DNA of 23,375 nt from JBBRTJ01 sp038244535 (GTDB taxonomy: Bacteria > Actinomycetota > Acidimicrobiia > Acidimicrobiales > Ilumatobacteraceae). A model generated the notes under the pieces. The model was not told where the DNA came from. It saw only the letters and a list, made by a program, of their open reading frames with translations, and ran no database searches. Within the stretch, counting starts at the first letter, position 1, and the number at the start of each line of letters is the position of its first letter. The DNA is taken from assembly GCA_038244535.1 (NCBI GenBank), contig JBBRTJ010000061.1:1-23375 (forward strand). Reading direction: 5' to 3'. The position numbers and the translations under genes were made by a program. Positions 1 to 7,152 of the stretch are shown here, piece by piece.

Positions 1-2
1 AC

Positions 3-218
3 AGCCGAACGTTCACCCCCCAACGATGGTCCACACCGATCACCGCCTACCGCACGCTGCACGACCGCCGCGTTGGGAGCTTCGGCGAAGCACGCTGGCA
101 TGCACCTGCGCCGGATGGCGAGTACACCTATCTCGAGTTCAACCTCGACGACATCAACTACAACGTCACGCCATTCAGCACCACCACACGGGCTCGCCAG
201 ACAGTGAACCAATCGTGA
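3..218 (+). CDS. C-terminal fragment of an unidentified protein (5' end outside window)
   Basis: Codons read from base 3 are open from the window edge to a TGA at 216-218, giving about 71 residues. The composition is protein-like: it is rich in Tyr, Asp, Asn and Phe, with a stretch reading YTYLEFNLDDINYNVTPF. The other two forward frames of the same stretch give low-complexity Arg/Pro/Thr/Ser sequence typical of shadow frames in GC-rich DNA. There is no start codon for it inside the window, so it is the tail of a gene that begins upstream. I do not recognise the family. The following 190 bases (219-408) hold no convincing gene and separate it from the DoxX gene on the same strand. Confidence 0.55.
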   Translation, partial: SRTFTPQRWSTPITAYRTLHDRRVGSFGEARWHAPAPDGEYTYLEFNLDDINYNVTPFSTTTRARQTVNQS

Positions 219-408
219 CAGCGGTCATCGAAGCAGACCACTGCCGACTCCGGGACGAGGCTGGCGTGCGCAGCGGTCAACATCGACGCTCGAACGATGG
301 AGCGGCTCTCGCTGCCGCCTCGCTGCTGCTGTCAGCGGGTCTTCCACCTCAGCCTCTGACGGCGGCCGCGCCTCGGTACCCTGACGCTCTTCGATGAAGG
401 GGACTGCC

Positions 409-924
409 ATGTCTCAGTACCTCCGCTACGCGGGACGGTTCGGTCGGGTCGTGCTCGGTGGCTACCTGGCCGTGCACGGCGCCCAGAAGCTCTTCGGGAC
501 GTTCGGCGGTCCCGGGCTCGACCTGGCCGGCGCAGGGTTCGAGTCAATGGGCCTCAAACCGGGCAAGCAGATGGCCACGCTCGCCGCAGTCTCCGAGCTG
601 AGCGGTGGGATCCTGACGGCGACGGGCGTGGCGGACCCGCTCGGCCCCATCGCGATCGTCGGGGCGATGACCGTGGCGACGGCGGTGCATCGCAAGGCCG
701 GGCCCCTCGCGGCCAAGGGCGGCTACGAGCTCACCCTGACCGACCTCGCTCTGGCCGCAGTCCTGGCCGGCACCCCCGGGATCGGGCCGAAGCTGCCCCG
801 CAAGATCAGCGCCATGATCCTCGCGGGCGCGGCTGGGCTCACGGGCTACTCGCTCTACCTGCTGCTCACGCACCGTCCGGCGCCGCCCGCGCTCCCCGCG
901 CCGGTGGAGTCCGCCGAAGCCTGA
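409..924 (+). CDS. DoxX family membrane protein
   Basis: A 171-residue multi-pass membrane protein. The N-terminal segment carries the DoxX-family signature VHGAQKLFG (residues 22-30), followed by a Gly-rich loop. Hydrophobic segments lie near residues 11-30, 55-75, 78-95, 108-122 and 134-153. The C-terminus is a short Pro/Ala-rich tail. DoxX-like proteins are small membrane proteins linked in some bacteria to quinone or thiosulfate oxidation and redox homeostasis; the substrate cannot be told here. I chose ATG 409 over the in-frame ATG 394 because GAAGGGG sits just upstream of 409 with suitable spacing. The next gene is convergent, with a 38-base gap. Confidence 0.85.
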   Translation: MSQYLRYAGRFGRVVLGGYLAVHGAQKLFGTFGGPGLDLAGAGFESMGLKPGKQMATLAAVSELSGGILTATGVADPLGPIAIVGAMTVATAVHRKAGPLAAKGGYELTLTDLALAAVLAGTPGIGPKLPRKISAMILAGAAGLTGYSLYLLLTHRPAPPALPAPVESAEA

Positions 925-962
925 GGGGCGTTCGAGACCGCGCCGGCCTCGGCACGGTCAGC

Positions 963-1661
963 TCAGCGGAGCCGAACCCGATCGATCAGCTCGTCGAGCG
1001 CGCTCGCGACCTCGGCGGGTTTGACGGCGACGTCGAGGTGCCGGCCGTCAAGCCGAGTCGTCGGCCATCCGTAGGTGTCGGCCCGAGCGCAGTCGTCGTC
1101 GTAGGGGGGGCTGAGCTGCAGGTAGCAGCAACCCCACCCGGTCATCCACCCGGCAGGAAGGGGAACGTGATCGTCGTAGAACGATCTCGGGACGCTCGGG
1201 GTGTCGGCAGCGATCCGCTCGCGGAGCTCAGCATCGGGCACGAGGTCGGCCATGACGTCGTCATCCCACCACTCGTGCCAGGGCGGCAGCAACGGACCGT
1301 TGCGGGGCAGGGTGTCGATGAACTCGATGAAGCGGTGGGATGGATGATGGGACGGCCCGTCTGCAGGGACCACGGCATCGACGAACGCCACGACACCGGG
1401 GGCCAGCCGATCGGCCAACGAAGGGAGCAGGACGCCGGCGCCGGAATGACCGACCAGCACCTCGAAGGAGTCCCCTTGGGCACAGGCGAGATCGAGGATC
1501 GAGCGCCAGTGCGGCCCGGGCACCCTCAGCGCCGGCCGAAGGTCGGGCACCACCACGTCGAACCCACGAGCGCGCAGCTCGTTGCCGAGCGGGGCGAGCG
1601 TGCTCGGTCCCACGAGCGGACTGTGGATCAGCAGCGCCTTGATCGCCAGAGTGTGGCCCAC
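963..1661 (-). CDS. alpha/beta hydrolase
   Basis: A protein of about 232 residues with an alpha/beta-hydrolase layout. The first strand reads IKALLIHSP, a second strand region reads FDVVVPDLRP, and the nucleophile elbow is VGHSGAG with Ser near residue 73. A C-terminal GRHLD supplies the likely catalytic His near residue 208. The acidic triad member is not obvious (an Asp in AFVDAVVP is a candidate). The elbow has Ala rather than Gly two residues after Ser, which occurs in divergent members. The substrate is unknown. The start is uncertain: GTG 1661 is used here, while an in-frame TTG at 1682 would overlap the stop of the upstream secreted-protein gene. The two genes are on the same strand with no real gap, so cotranscription is likely. 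Confidence 0.75.
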   Translation of the reverse strand: MGHTLAIKALLIHSPLVGPSTLAPLGNELRARGFDVVVPDLRPALRVPGPHWRSILDLACAQGDSFEVLVGHSGAGVLLPSLADRLAPGVVAFVDAVVPADGPSHHPSHRFIEFIDTLPRNGPLLPPWHEWWDDDVMADLVPDAELRERIAADTPSVPRSFYDDHVPLPAGWMTGWGCCYLQLSPPYDDDCARADTYGWPTTRLDGRHLDVAVKPAEVASALDELIDRVRLR

Positions 1662-1671
1662 GCCTCGTGAC

Positions 1672-2424
1672 TCAGACGCCAAAGGGGGTGGTGGGCGCGG
1701 TGATGCTGCCGCCGGAGGTGCTCCTGATCGTCATCGTGAGGGGGTCGTAGGAGATCCAGCCCATGAAGGTGCCGCCGTAGCGGTTGCCCCCGCCGTTCTG
1801 CACCTCGCCCTGGTACGTGCCGTCCGGGCGGTAGGCGAACAGGCGCGCCGTCGGGTCGGAGCTGGCGGCCTTGATGAGCATCTGGCCGGTACCGACGTCG
1901 TAGTAGCACTTCGTCACCTTGATCGTGTCCGCCTTCACCTGCACGGTGAGGGTGACTGAGTTGTTGCTCGGCGTCGGATCGGTGACGGCCGACGCGACGG
2001 TGGCCACGCTGGGGTAGGTACCGGCGGTCGAAGGGGCGGCGAGCGACACCACCACCGTGGCCAGCGCACCTTTCCCCAGGTTCCCCAGGCTGCACGACAC
2101 GACCCCGCTCGTCTGACTGCAGGCGGCCGCGGCCCCGTTCACGGTGGCCCCGGAGAAGCCGATCCCCGCCGCCAGCGCATCGGTGAAGGTCGCACTCGTG
2201 GCCGTAGCCGGGCCGGCGTTCTTCACGTGGAAGGTGGTCGAGAACGGTGCGTTCAGCTTCGGCGCCGTCGTGCTGGCGACCCCCGACATCTGGAGGTCGG
2301 CACCGGTGCCACCACCGCCAGAGGCAAGCGCACTGCCGGCACCGAGCCCGGTGAGCACGACCGCTGTCGCCAGTGACGTCATCGCGGCGACCGTGGCCAA
2401 CGACCTGACTCGGGACGTGGTCAT
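1672..2424 (-). CDS. secreted DUF11-like repeat-domain protein
   Basis: A 250-residue protein with a clear Sec signal peptide: basic N-terminus MTTSRVRS, a hydrophobic core, and an Ala-X-Ala type site at SALAS near residue 35. Residues about 42-160 form one DUF11/CARDB-like Ig-fold domain, with the typical phrases FHVKNAGPATAT, FTDALAAG and a final DPTPSNNSVTLTV. The remaining part has Cys and aromatic residues and no family I recognise. No membrane anchor or sorting signal is visible, so it is probably released or loosely wall-associated. ATG 2424 is preferred over the in-frame start at 2451 because the signal peptide begins there and AGGGG lies 5 bases upstream. It is followed directly by the alpha/beta hydrolase. 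Confidence 0.8.
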   Translation of the reverse strand: MTTSRVRSLATVAAMTSLATAVVLTGLGAGSALASGGGGTGADLQMSGVASTTAPKLNAPFSTTFHVKNAGPATATSATFTDALAAGIGFSGATVNGAAAACSQTSGVVSCSLGNLGKGALATVVVSLAAPSTAGTYPSVATVASAVTDPTPSNNSVTLTVQVKADTIKVTKCYYDVGTGQMLIKAASSDPTARLFAYRPDGTYQGEVQNGGGNRYGGTFMGWISYDPLTMTIRSTSGGSITAPTTPFGV

Positions 2425-2455
2425 GGCGACCCCTGCCTCTCCGTGCTTCACGCAC

Positions 2456-2494
2456 GACTGCGAAGGCGACGGCTTCGTCCTCGCCCTCGCAGTC
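2456..2494 (-). promoter_or_regulatory. imperfect long hairpin in leader of secreted-protein gene
   Basis: GACTGCG at 2456-2462 pairs with CGCAGTC at 2488-2494. Inside, after a 2x2 mismatch, GGCGA pairs with TCGCC around an 11-base loop. This gives a stem of about 12 bp, 32 bases upstream of ATG 2424. It lies between two minus-strand genes, so it could terminate the upstream potassium-channel transcript or be a 5'-leader structure. There is no U-rich tract to decide. Confidence 0.4.
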
Positions 2495-2527
2495 TCCGGT
2501 GATCGCCCGCCACGGGCAATGGGACCT

Positions 2528-2541
2528 TGGTCGTACGACCA
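2528..2541. promoter_or_regulatory. perfect 14-bp palindrome, possible operator
   Basis: TGGTCGTACGACCA is a perfect 14-bp palindrome between the stop of the potassium-channel gene (2549) and the start of the secreted-protein gene (2424). A dyad with no loop fits a dimeric repressor site better than a terminator. No regulator gene is adjacent, so the function is unknown. Confidence 0.35.
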
Positions 2542-2548
2542 CCCCGGC

Positions 2549-3361
2549 CTAGCCGTCGGTCGACCCGATGATCCGCTCGATCTCGTCCATGGTCGCCTGC
2601 TGCTGGGCCATGAGCTCGCGGAGCTGCCCGATCCGTAGCGGGGCGTCGGTGGCTGCCGTCACGACTGGGTCCGTCGCGTCGGCCGCCCCTGGCGCCGCTG
2701 GCTTCTTCGCGGGCGAGAGGAACAGGTTTGCCAGGTAGCCCGTGAACGTCCCGAAGATGCCGACGCCGATCACGATGATGAGGGCGCCGAGGAATCGGCC
2801 GTTGTCGGTGACGGGGTACCGATCGCCGTAGCCCACCGTCGAGATGGTCACGAGCACGTACCAGACGGCATCGGAGGCCGAGAGGATGTTCGCGCCGTTG
2901 GCGCCCTCTTCGATGTAGAGCATCGAGAGGCTGCCGAACTCGAGCACCAAGACCCCCATGAGCAAGAGGGTGACGAGCGCGCTCTCGGCTCGGTCCCGTA
3001 CGAGGCTGCGGCCGATCCGCTTGAGGCCGTACTCGCGCAGCAGGCGGAACACTCGCACGAGCCGAAAGATCCGCAGGATCTTGACCTGCTTGAACGGCAG
3101 GCTGGTCAGCAGGTCGGCCCACCCGAACTGGCGGAAGAAGTAGTCCGACTTGGACGTGGCGGTGAAGAGCCGGTGCGTGAAGTCGATGAGGAAGATGAAG
3201 CTGAGCAGCGCGTCCATCGTCCGCAGGACGTTGACGAGCGCCTGGTCGCCTGAGGCATAGGTCAAGACGATGTTGACGAGCGACAGCACCGACAGGGTGC
3301 CGATGAAGATCTCGTAGCCGATGCCCTTGAGCTCGCTGCTCTTCCGTGCTGCCTCAGCCAT
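2549..3361 (-). CDS. voltage-sensor-type potassium channel (ion transport family)
   Basis: A 270-residue six-transmembrane channel subunit. The voltage-sensor part spans about residues 15-125. The S4 helix has basic residues at every third position (K91, K94, R97, R100, R103, R106, R109), seven in a row. The pore helix and filter are at about 163-181 with TVGYGD (175-180), the K+ selectivity signature. S6 is a Gly-rich segment at about 190-214. The C-terminal tail has a Pro/Ala linker and a short coiled-coil-like end (247-266), possibly for tetramerisation; no RCK/TrkA nucleotide-binding domain is present. It probably forms a tetrameric K+ channel in the cell membrane. ATG 3361 fits the family's N-terminal length. 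Confidence 0.9.
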   Translation of the reverse strand: MAEAARKSSELKGIGYEIFIGTLSVLSLVNIVLTYASGDQALVNVLRTMDALLSFIFLIDFTHRLFTATSKSDYFFRQFGWADLLTSLPFKQVKILRIFRLVRVFRLLREYGLKRIGRSLVRDRAESALVTLLLMGVLVLEFGSLSMLYIEEGANGANILSASDAVWYVLVTISTVGYGDRYPVTDNGRFLGALIIVIGVGIFGTFTGYLANLFLSPAKKPAAPGAADATDPVVTAATDAPLRIGQLRELMAQQQATMDEIERIIGSTDG

Positions 3362-3496
3362 GCCTCACCGTCTTTTGCTGGACGCGCCTGCGGTCGAGGG
3401 CAACGGTAGACCGGCACCGTTCAGCGGCTGGCGACCCCTGGCCGGCCCAGCACCGAACGGGTCGCGACGGCGATGCGCATCGCCACCTCGTCGGGC

Positions 3497-4897
3497 CTAG
3501 CGATCCACCCCAGGCGCGGGCCGGGGGGCGACGAGCACCGGGACGCCACCATCGGGCCGGTTGACGACCATGCCGACCGGACGGGGCACCACGGTGCTGG
3601 TCGGGGTGAGGTCGAGCCGTTGTGCGATGCGAGCCAGGATCAGAACGAGCTCCATCTGGGCCAATGCAAAGCCGATGCACTGCCGGGGTCCCCGTCCAAA
3701 GGGAACCCAGGCCCGATCGATGATCGCCTGTTGCGCTGCGGTGGGGGCCTGGAAGCGTCCCGGGTCGAAGCGCAGCGGGTCGCTCCACACGGCGGGGTCG
3801 CGCCCGGCCAGGTACGGCGACCACAGCAGCAGCGTGCCTCGGGGGATCCGGTGCGACCCAAGGGCCAAGTCGGTCACCGCCTCTCGCGGTGCGAACAGCC
3901 CTGCGGGGTGGAGCCGCAGCGTCTCGTGCATGACGGCGGACGCCAGTTCGAGTCGGGCCAAGTGGGTGTGATCGAGCCCGTCGGGGCGCGAACCGGGCGG
4001 ACCGAGGACGTCATTGGCTTCCGCCCGCAGGCGCGCCCACAGGTCGGGTTCGAGCGTGGCCCGCCGAAGGATCCAGGCCAGGCTGGCCGCCGTGGTGTGA
4101 AAGCCGGCGCCCATCAGCGTCACCACCTGATCGCGGATCTCGGCGTCACTCAGCGTTGCGTCGCGAACGAGCACGCCGAGCACGTCGTCGATGCCCTCGA
4201 CCTCGTCGGCATCTTCGCTCCCATCGACCGGGTGGCGCTGCCGCAGCTCGGCGATCTCGGCATCGATGATCCGGTCGAGCGCGGCGCGATCAGCCCTCAC
4301 GCGGGCTCGTGCGGTGAATGGGAGCGGATGGGGGACCTGCCGGATGGCGGGCGACTCGAGGTAGCGCTGTGGTGCCTCGAACAGCTCGCCGATCCGGTCG
4401 GCCTGCTCGGCTATGCGCTCGCCGAACAGCGCCGTCACGGCCACGTCGAGGACGAGCCTCCGCCCCACCGGGTAGAGATCCATCTCCCTCGGTCCCCGAT
4501 CGGTACCTACTACGACGTCGTCGATCGCCGCATCGGTGGCCGCGACGATCATCGGGATCCAGCGGTTCAGCCGGCGGCGACTGAACCCGATCTGCACTGC
4601 ACTGCGGCGGCGGCGGTGGTCGGCGCCGTCCGACACGATCATCGACCCTGGCCCGACGACGAAGCCGATCACGTTGAAGCGGTGCCCCCATCGGAAGGCC
4701 TCGTTCGGGGTGGACCAGAGCGTCTGGAGCAGCGCCGGGTCGCCGATGATCGCCAGGCGCATCGGCCCGGCACCGAGTCCGATCACCGACCCGTACTGGT
4801 CGCGGAGGTCGTCGAGCTCGGGCGCCGGATCCCGAAGGAGCCGGCGCAGGTGGCCGAGCTGAGCTCGGCCCCGAGGACCAGGAAGGCGTCCGGTCAT
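3497..4897 (-). CDS. cytochrome P450
   Basis: A 466-residue soluble P450. Counted from ATG 4897, the I-helix oxygen-activation motif AGFHTT lies at 264-269, the K-helix ExxR (ETLR) at 325-328, and the heme-binding loop FGRGPRQCIG near 400-409 with Cys407 as the thiolate ligand. The N-terminus has a Pro-rich LPGPRG entry and no membrane anchor, as usual for bacterial P450s. The overall pattern (GFHTT, WVPFGRGPRQCIG) resembles the large CYP group that includes fatty-acid and terpene hydroxylases, but the substrate cannot be read from sequence. An in-frame start at 4960 exists; ATG 4897 is preferred because the P450 fold begins just after it. No ferredoxin or reductase gene is adjacent. It is divergent from the membrane protein starting at 4982. 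Confidence 0.92.
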   Translation of the reverse strand: MTGRLPGPRGRAQLGHLRRLLRDPAPELDDLRDQYGSVIGLGAGPMRLAIIGDPALLQTLWSTPNEAFRWGHRFNVIGFVVGPGSMIVSDGADHRRRRSAVQIGFSRRRLNRWIPMIVAATDAAIDDVVVGTDRGPREMDLYPVGRRLVLDVAVTALFGERIAEQADRIGELFEAPQRYLESPAIRQVPHPLPFTARARVRADRAALDRIIDAEIAELRQRHPVDGSEDADEVEGIDDVLGVLVRDATLSDAEIRDQVVTLMGAGFHTTAASLAWILRRATLEPDLWARLRAEANDVLGPPGSRPDGLDHTHLARLELASAVMHETLRLHPAGLFAPREAVTDLALGSHRIPRGTLLLWSPYLAGRDPAVWSDPLRFDPGRFQAPTAAQQAIIDRAWVPFGRGPRQCIGFALAQMELVLILARIAQRLDLTPTSTVVPRPVGMVVNRPDGGVPVLVAPRPAPGVDR

Positions 4898-4981
4898 CGC
4901 TGTTCGCCGACCGGTGTCACCCGGTGGAGGCGCCTCCGACGTCTGTATGACAACGACCACTCAACGGACGCGGAGCCAGCC

Positions 4982-5626
4982 ATGACCGATCTTGCCGCAC
5001 CAACGACCGTCGCTGCTCCGCCCGCGCCCGTGCGGGCGCTGCCCACGCTCGCCACCGGCGTGCTGGGCGGCCTCGCGCTCGGCGTCATCGGCCGATGGTG
5101 GATGCGGCTCATCGCCGAGGACCCCGAGTTCAGCTGGAACGGCACGATCTTCATCGTCGCCGGGTTCACGATCTTCGGTCTCACCCAGGCCACGGCGCTG
5201 CTCATCCGGAGCCGGGCCCGGCGTCGCTGGTCGGTGGTGGTGGCCCGCGTCATCGGCACGATCGGCATGCTGCCGCTGTTCGGCGCCGCTGGTGCCCAGA
5301 TGATGCCGACCGTGATCGCCGGTGGCTTCGCGTTCGCCCGCGTCGAGTGGTCGAAGGCGACGCGACTGGTCTGCCTGCTCATCGCCGTGCTTCCGGTGGC
5401 GTACGTCACCACCACCCTGGTCGGCACGTTCGGCTGGTCGCCGGGGTCATCGACACTCGGGTTCGCGCTCCTGCTCGCGGTGTATGGCGTGGTCATCTGG
5501 GCGGCCCGGCCGACGTTCGCGGCGGCACCCAGAGGGTTGGAGCTGGGGCCTCGGGCCACGACCGTGCTGTTCGTCGTGATGGCGCTCGGGCTCGGCGCCC
5601 TGCTGGCCGCCTCCGGCATCACGTGA
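4982..5626 (+). CDS. hypothetical multi-pass membrane protein
   Basis: A 214-residue protein with about six hydrophobic helices, near residues 20-40, 54-75, 87-118, 127-150, 157-176 and 193-212. The N-terminus is a cytoplasmic Ala/Pro-rich tail. I recognise no family or catalytic motif. ATG 4982 has GGAG 7 bases upstream. The reading frame is open for a long way upstream, but that part is antisense to the P450 and is a shadow. Its stop overlaps by 8 bases the end of the convergent membrane protein at 5619. Confidence 0.7.
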   Translation: MTDLAAPTTVAAPPAPVRALPTLATGVLGGLALGVIGRWWMRLIAEDPEFSWNGTIFIVAGFTIFGLTQATALLIRSRARRRWSVVVARVIGTIGMLPLFGAAGAQMMPTVIAGGFAFARVEWSKATRLVCLLIAVLPVAYVTTTLVGTFGWSPGSSTLGFALLLAVYGVVIWAARPTFAAAPRGLELGPRATTVLFVVMALGLGALLAASGIT

Positions 5627-6215
5627 CGCTGCCCGGCCCGCTCGACAGCAGACGCCCGATCACCGGGAGAGCGACCACGTTGAGGGCGTGGAGGACCCCC
5701 ATGAGCAGCAGGATCCCGCCCACTCGAGCCACCTCGTCCTGCAACTGGGCAGCCGTGGAGAGCGTCCAAGCGACCGGTTGGACGAACGACACGGTGAACA
5801 GCACGAACGACGTGAAGATGAGGTAGTAGGCGACATCGGTGAGCACCAAGTAGCTCTTGCCGGTGCGGGGGTTGGCCCGAAAGACGTCAGCCGCGTACGA
5901 ACGTCCGAAGCGCTTGATGAACGGACCGAGCCCGATCGCCAACGCCACCAGAACGATGTTGGTGATCAGCTCGATGACCCACCAGGGCATGGTGAACCTC
6001 CTGTCGTCGTAGTCGGAGAGCGCGAGGGCGAGCGCGGTGTTGGCGGCGCTGAAGGCGAGCAGCCCGGCGACCAGCCGGAGCCGGAACCGGCGGCGGGCCC
6101 GGGCGTCGGCCAGCGTCAGGTTCACGCGGGCGAACAGATCGGGGTTCTCCTCGATCGAGGCGCGCGCTTCGGCGAACGCCTCGACCAGGCGCTGCTCCAG
6201 ATCGAGCCCGCTCAC
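5619..6215 (-). CDS. four-helix membrane protein coupled to ECF sigma factor; putative anti-sigma factor
   Basis: A 198-residue protein with a cytoplasmic N-terminal segment of about 47 residues (an acidic helix, then PDLFARV and a basic stretch RARRRFRLRL) and four membrane helices near 47-66, 77-100, 124-147 and 164-187. Its GTG start at 6215 overlaps the TGA of the sigma factor as GTGA, a classic termination-reinitiation arrangement. A membrane protein translated straight after an ECF sigma factor is often its anti-sigma factor. However, the zinc motif HxxxCxxC of the usual ZAS class is absent, so the role rests on context and the N-terminal helix only. Confidence 0.65.
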   Translation of the reverse strand: MSGLDLEQRLVEAFAEARASIEENPDLFARVNLTLADARARRRFRLRLVAGLLAFSAANTALALALSDYDDRRFTMPWWVIELITNIVLVALAIGLGPFIKRFGRSYAADVFRANPRTGKSYLVLTDVAYYLIFTSFVLFTVSFVQPVAWTLSTAAQLQDEVARVGGILLLMGVLHALNVVALPVIGRLLSSGPGSVT

Positions 6216-6805
6216 CGCTCACCCAGGGCGTGCTCGAGCGCAACCTTGGCCCGCTGCAGGTGGGTCTTGACCGAGTTGACCGACAACCCGAGCGTCAGCG
6301 CGATCTGCTCGATCGACAGCTCCTCGAAGTAGCGCAGCGTCACGCAGTCGCGCTGGCGCATCGGGAGCCGGCGAACGGCGTCGAGGACGCGCCGGTGCTC
6401 CTCGGACTGCACGAGACGGTCCGAGGCGTCGACGGCGACGTCGACCTCTCGACCGCTCGGCGCGTGGTGGCGCAGCGAGACCAGGCCGCGCCGGTTGTGG
6501 TCACGGGCCAGGTTCAGCACGATCGAGCGCAGGTAAGCCGGCGCCCGATCGATCGTCTCGATCCGATCGGCGTGGCGGGCCAGGCGCAGGAAGGCCTCCT
6601 GCACGATGTCCTCGGCCGCGTCACGGTCGTCGACGAACAACCGGGCCAGGCGCGTGAGCGAGCGGCCCTCGCTCATGAACAGACCGACGACGAGATCCTC
6701 GGTGGCGTTGCTGATCGTCTCGCCCTGGCGGCGCGCCGCGGCGATCGAGCGCACCAACGACGGCAGGAGCAGCGGCATGCGGACCGGGACCGCGCCGACG
6801 GGCAT
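6212..6805 (-). CDS. ECF (sigma-70 family) RNA polymerase sigma factor
   Basis: About 197 residues counted from ATG 6805. Region 2 is visible as SLTRLARLFVDDRDAAEDIVQEAFLRLARH (about residues 49-78). The linker follows with AYLRSIVLNLARDHNRR. Region 4 spans about 146-190, with an LPMRQRDCVTLRYFEELSIEQIA helix and a recognition helix SVNSVKTHLQRAKVAL. It redirects RNA polymerase to a small regulon, probably in response to an envelope signal through the coupled membrane protein. The start is uncertain: the frame stays open to 6967, and GTG 6814 or ATG 6778 are alternatives, but residues upstream of 6805 do not look conserved. The last 4 bases overlap the next gene. Confidence 0.88.
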   Translation of the reverse strand: MPVGAVPVRMPLLLPSLVRSIAAARRQGETISNATEDLVVGLFMSEGRSLTRLARLFVDDRDAAEDIVQEAFLRLARHADRIETIDRAPAYLRSIVLNLARDHNRRGLVSLRHHAPSGREVDVAVDASDRLVQSEEHRRVLDAVRRLPMRQRDCVTLRYFEELSIEQIALTLGLSVNSVKTHLQRAKVALEHALGER

Positions 6806-6825
6806 GGTGCTCACCAGAACCGTCC

Positions 6826-6857
6826 CGATCGACCTCTCGATCGACCCTCCGATCGCC
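6826..6857. repeat. three CGATCG-centred boxes at 12-bp spacing
   Basis: CGATCGAC at 6826 and 6838 and CGATCGCC at 6850 are spaced exactly 12 bp apart, 20-50 bp upstream of the chosen sigma-factor start. Each contains the palindrome CGATCG. They may be regulator-binding iterons. If the sigma factor starts further upstream they would instead be codons, since 12 is a multiple of 3. Confidence 0.35.
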
Positions 6858-7152
6858 TCGCAGCGCGCACCCGCGGCAGCCTCCCACCACTGGCGCCGGC
6901 CCCCATGCAGAAACAGACGAACGACAGGCCCCGACGGGTGACACCCGCTCCTCTCGGCACGAAACATCCGAAGGCGACCCGCCCGGGGCGGGTTGGCCGC
7001 CCGCCGCGCCCGACGTCACGGTCGCGAGCCGGGCCCTTAGCCCCTAGCGCGTGGCTGGGCGTCTCCGTACCGTGCTCGACGAACAGTGTGTACGCGTGTC
7101 CGCGCCGCCCGTGGTGTCGCGCCGGGTGGGCACCATGACGAACTGAGGTCTG
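6858..7152. other. intergenic region between divergent sigma factor and PFOR genes
   Basis: With the preceding boxes this makes about 350 bases without a gene. It is very GC-rich and contains inverted short GC motifs such as GGGCGGGTTGGCCGCCCGCC near 6990. It must carry the promoters for both divergent units, but I could not identify a convincing -10/-35 pair. GAGG ahead of ATG 7153 is the PFOR ribosome binding site. Confidence 0.5.

Noticed and set aside
3473..4981. Long N-terminal extension of the membrane protein that starts at 4982
   Set aside because: It is exactly antisense to the cytochrome P450; the ATG at 4982 has its own ribosome binding site and the membrane helices begin there.
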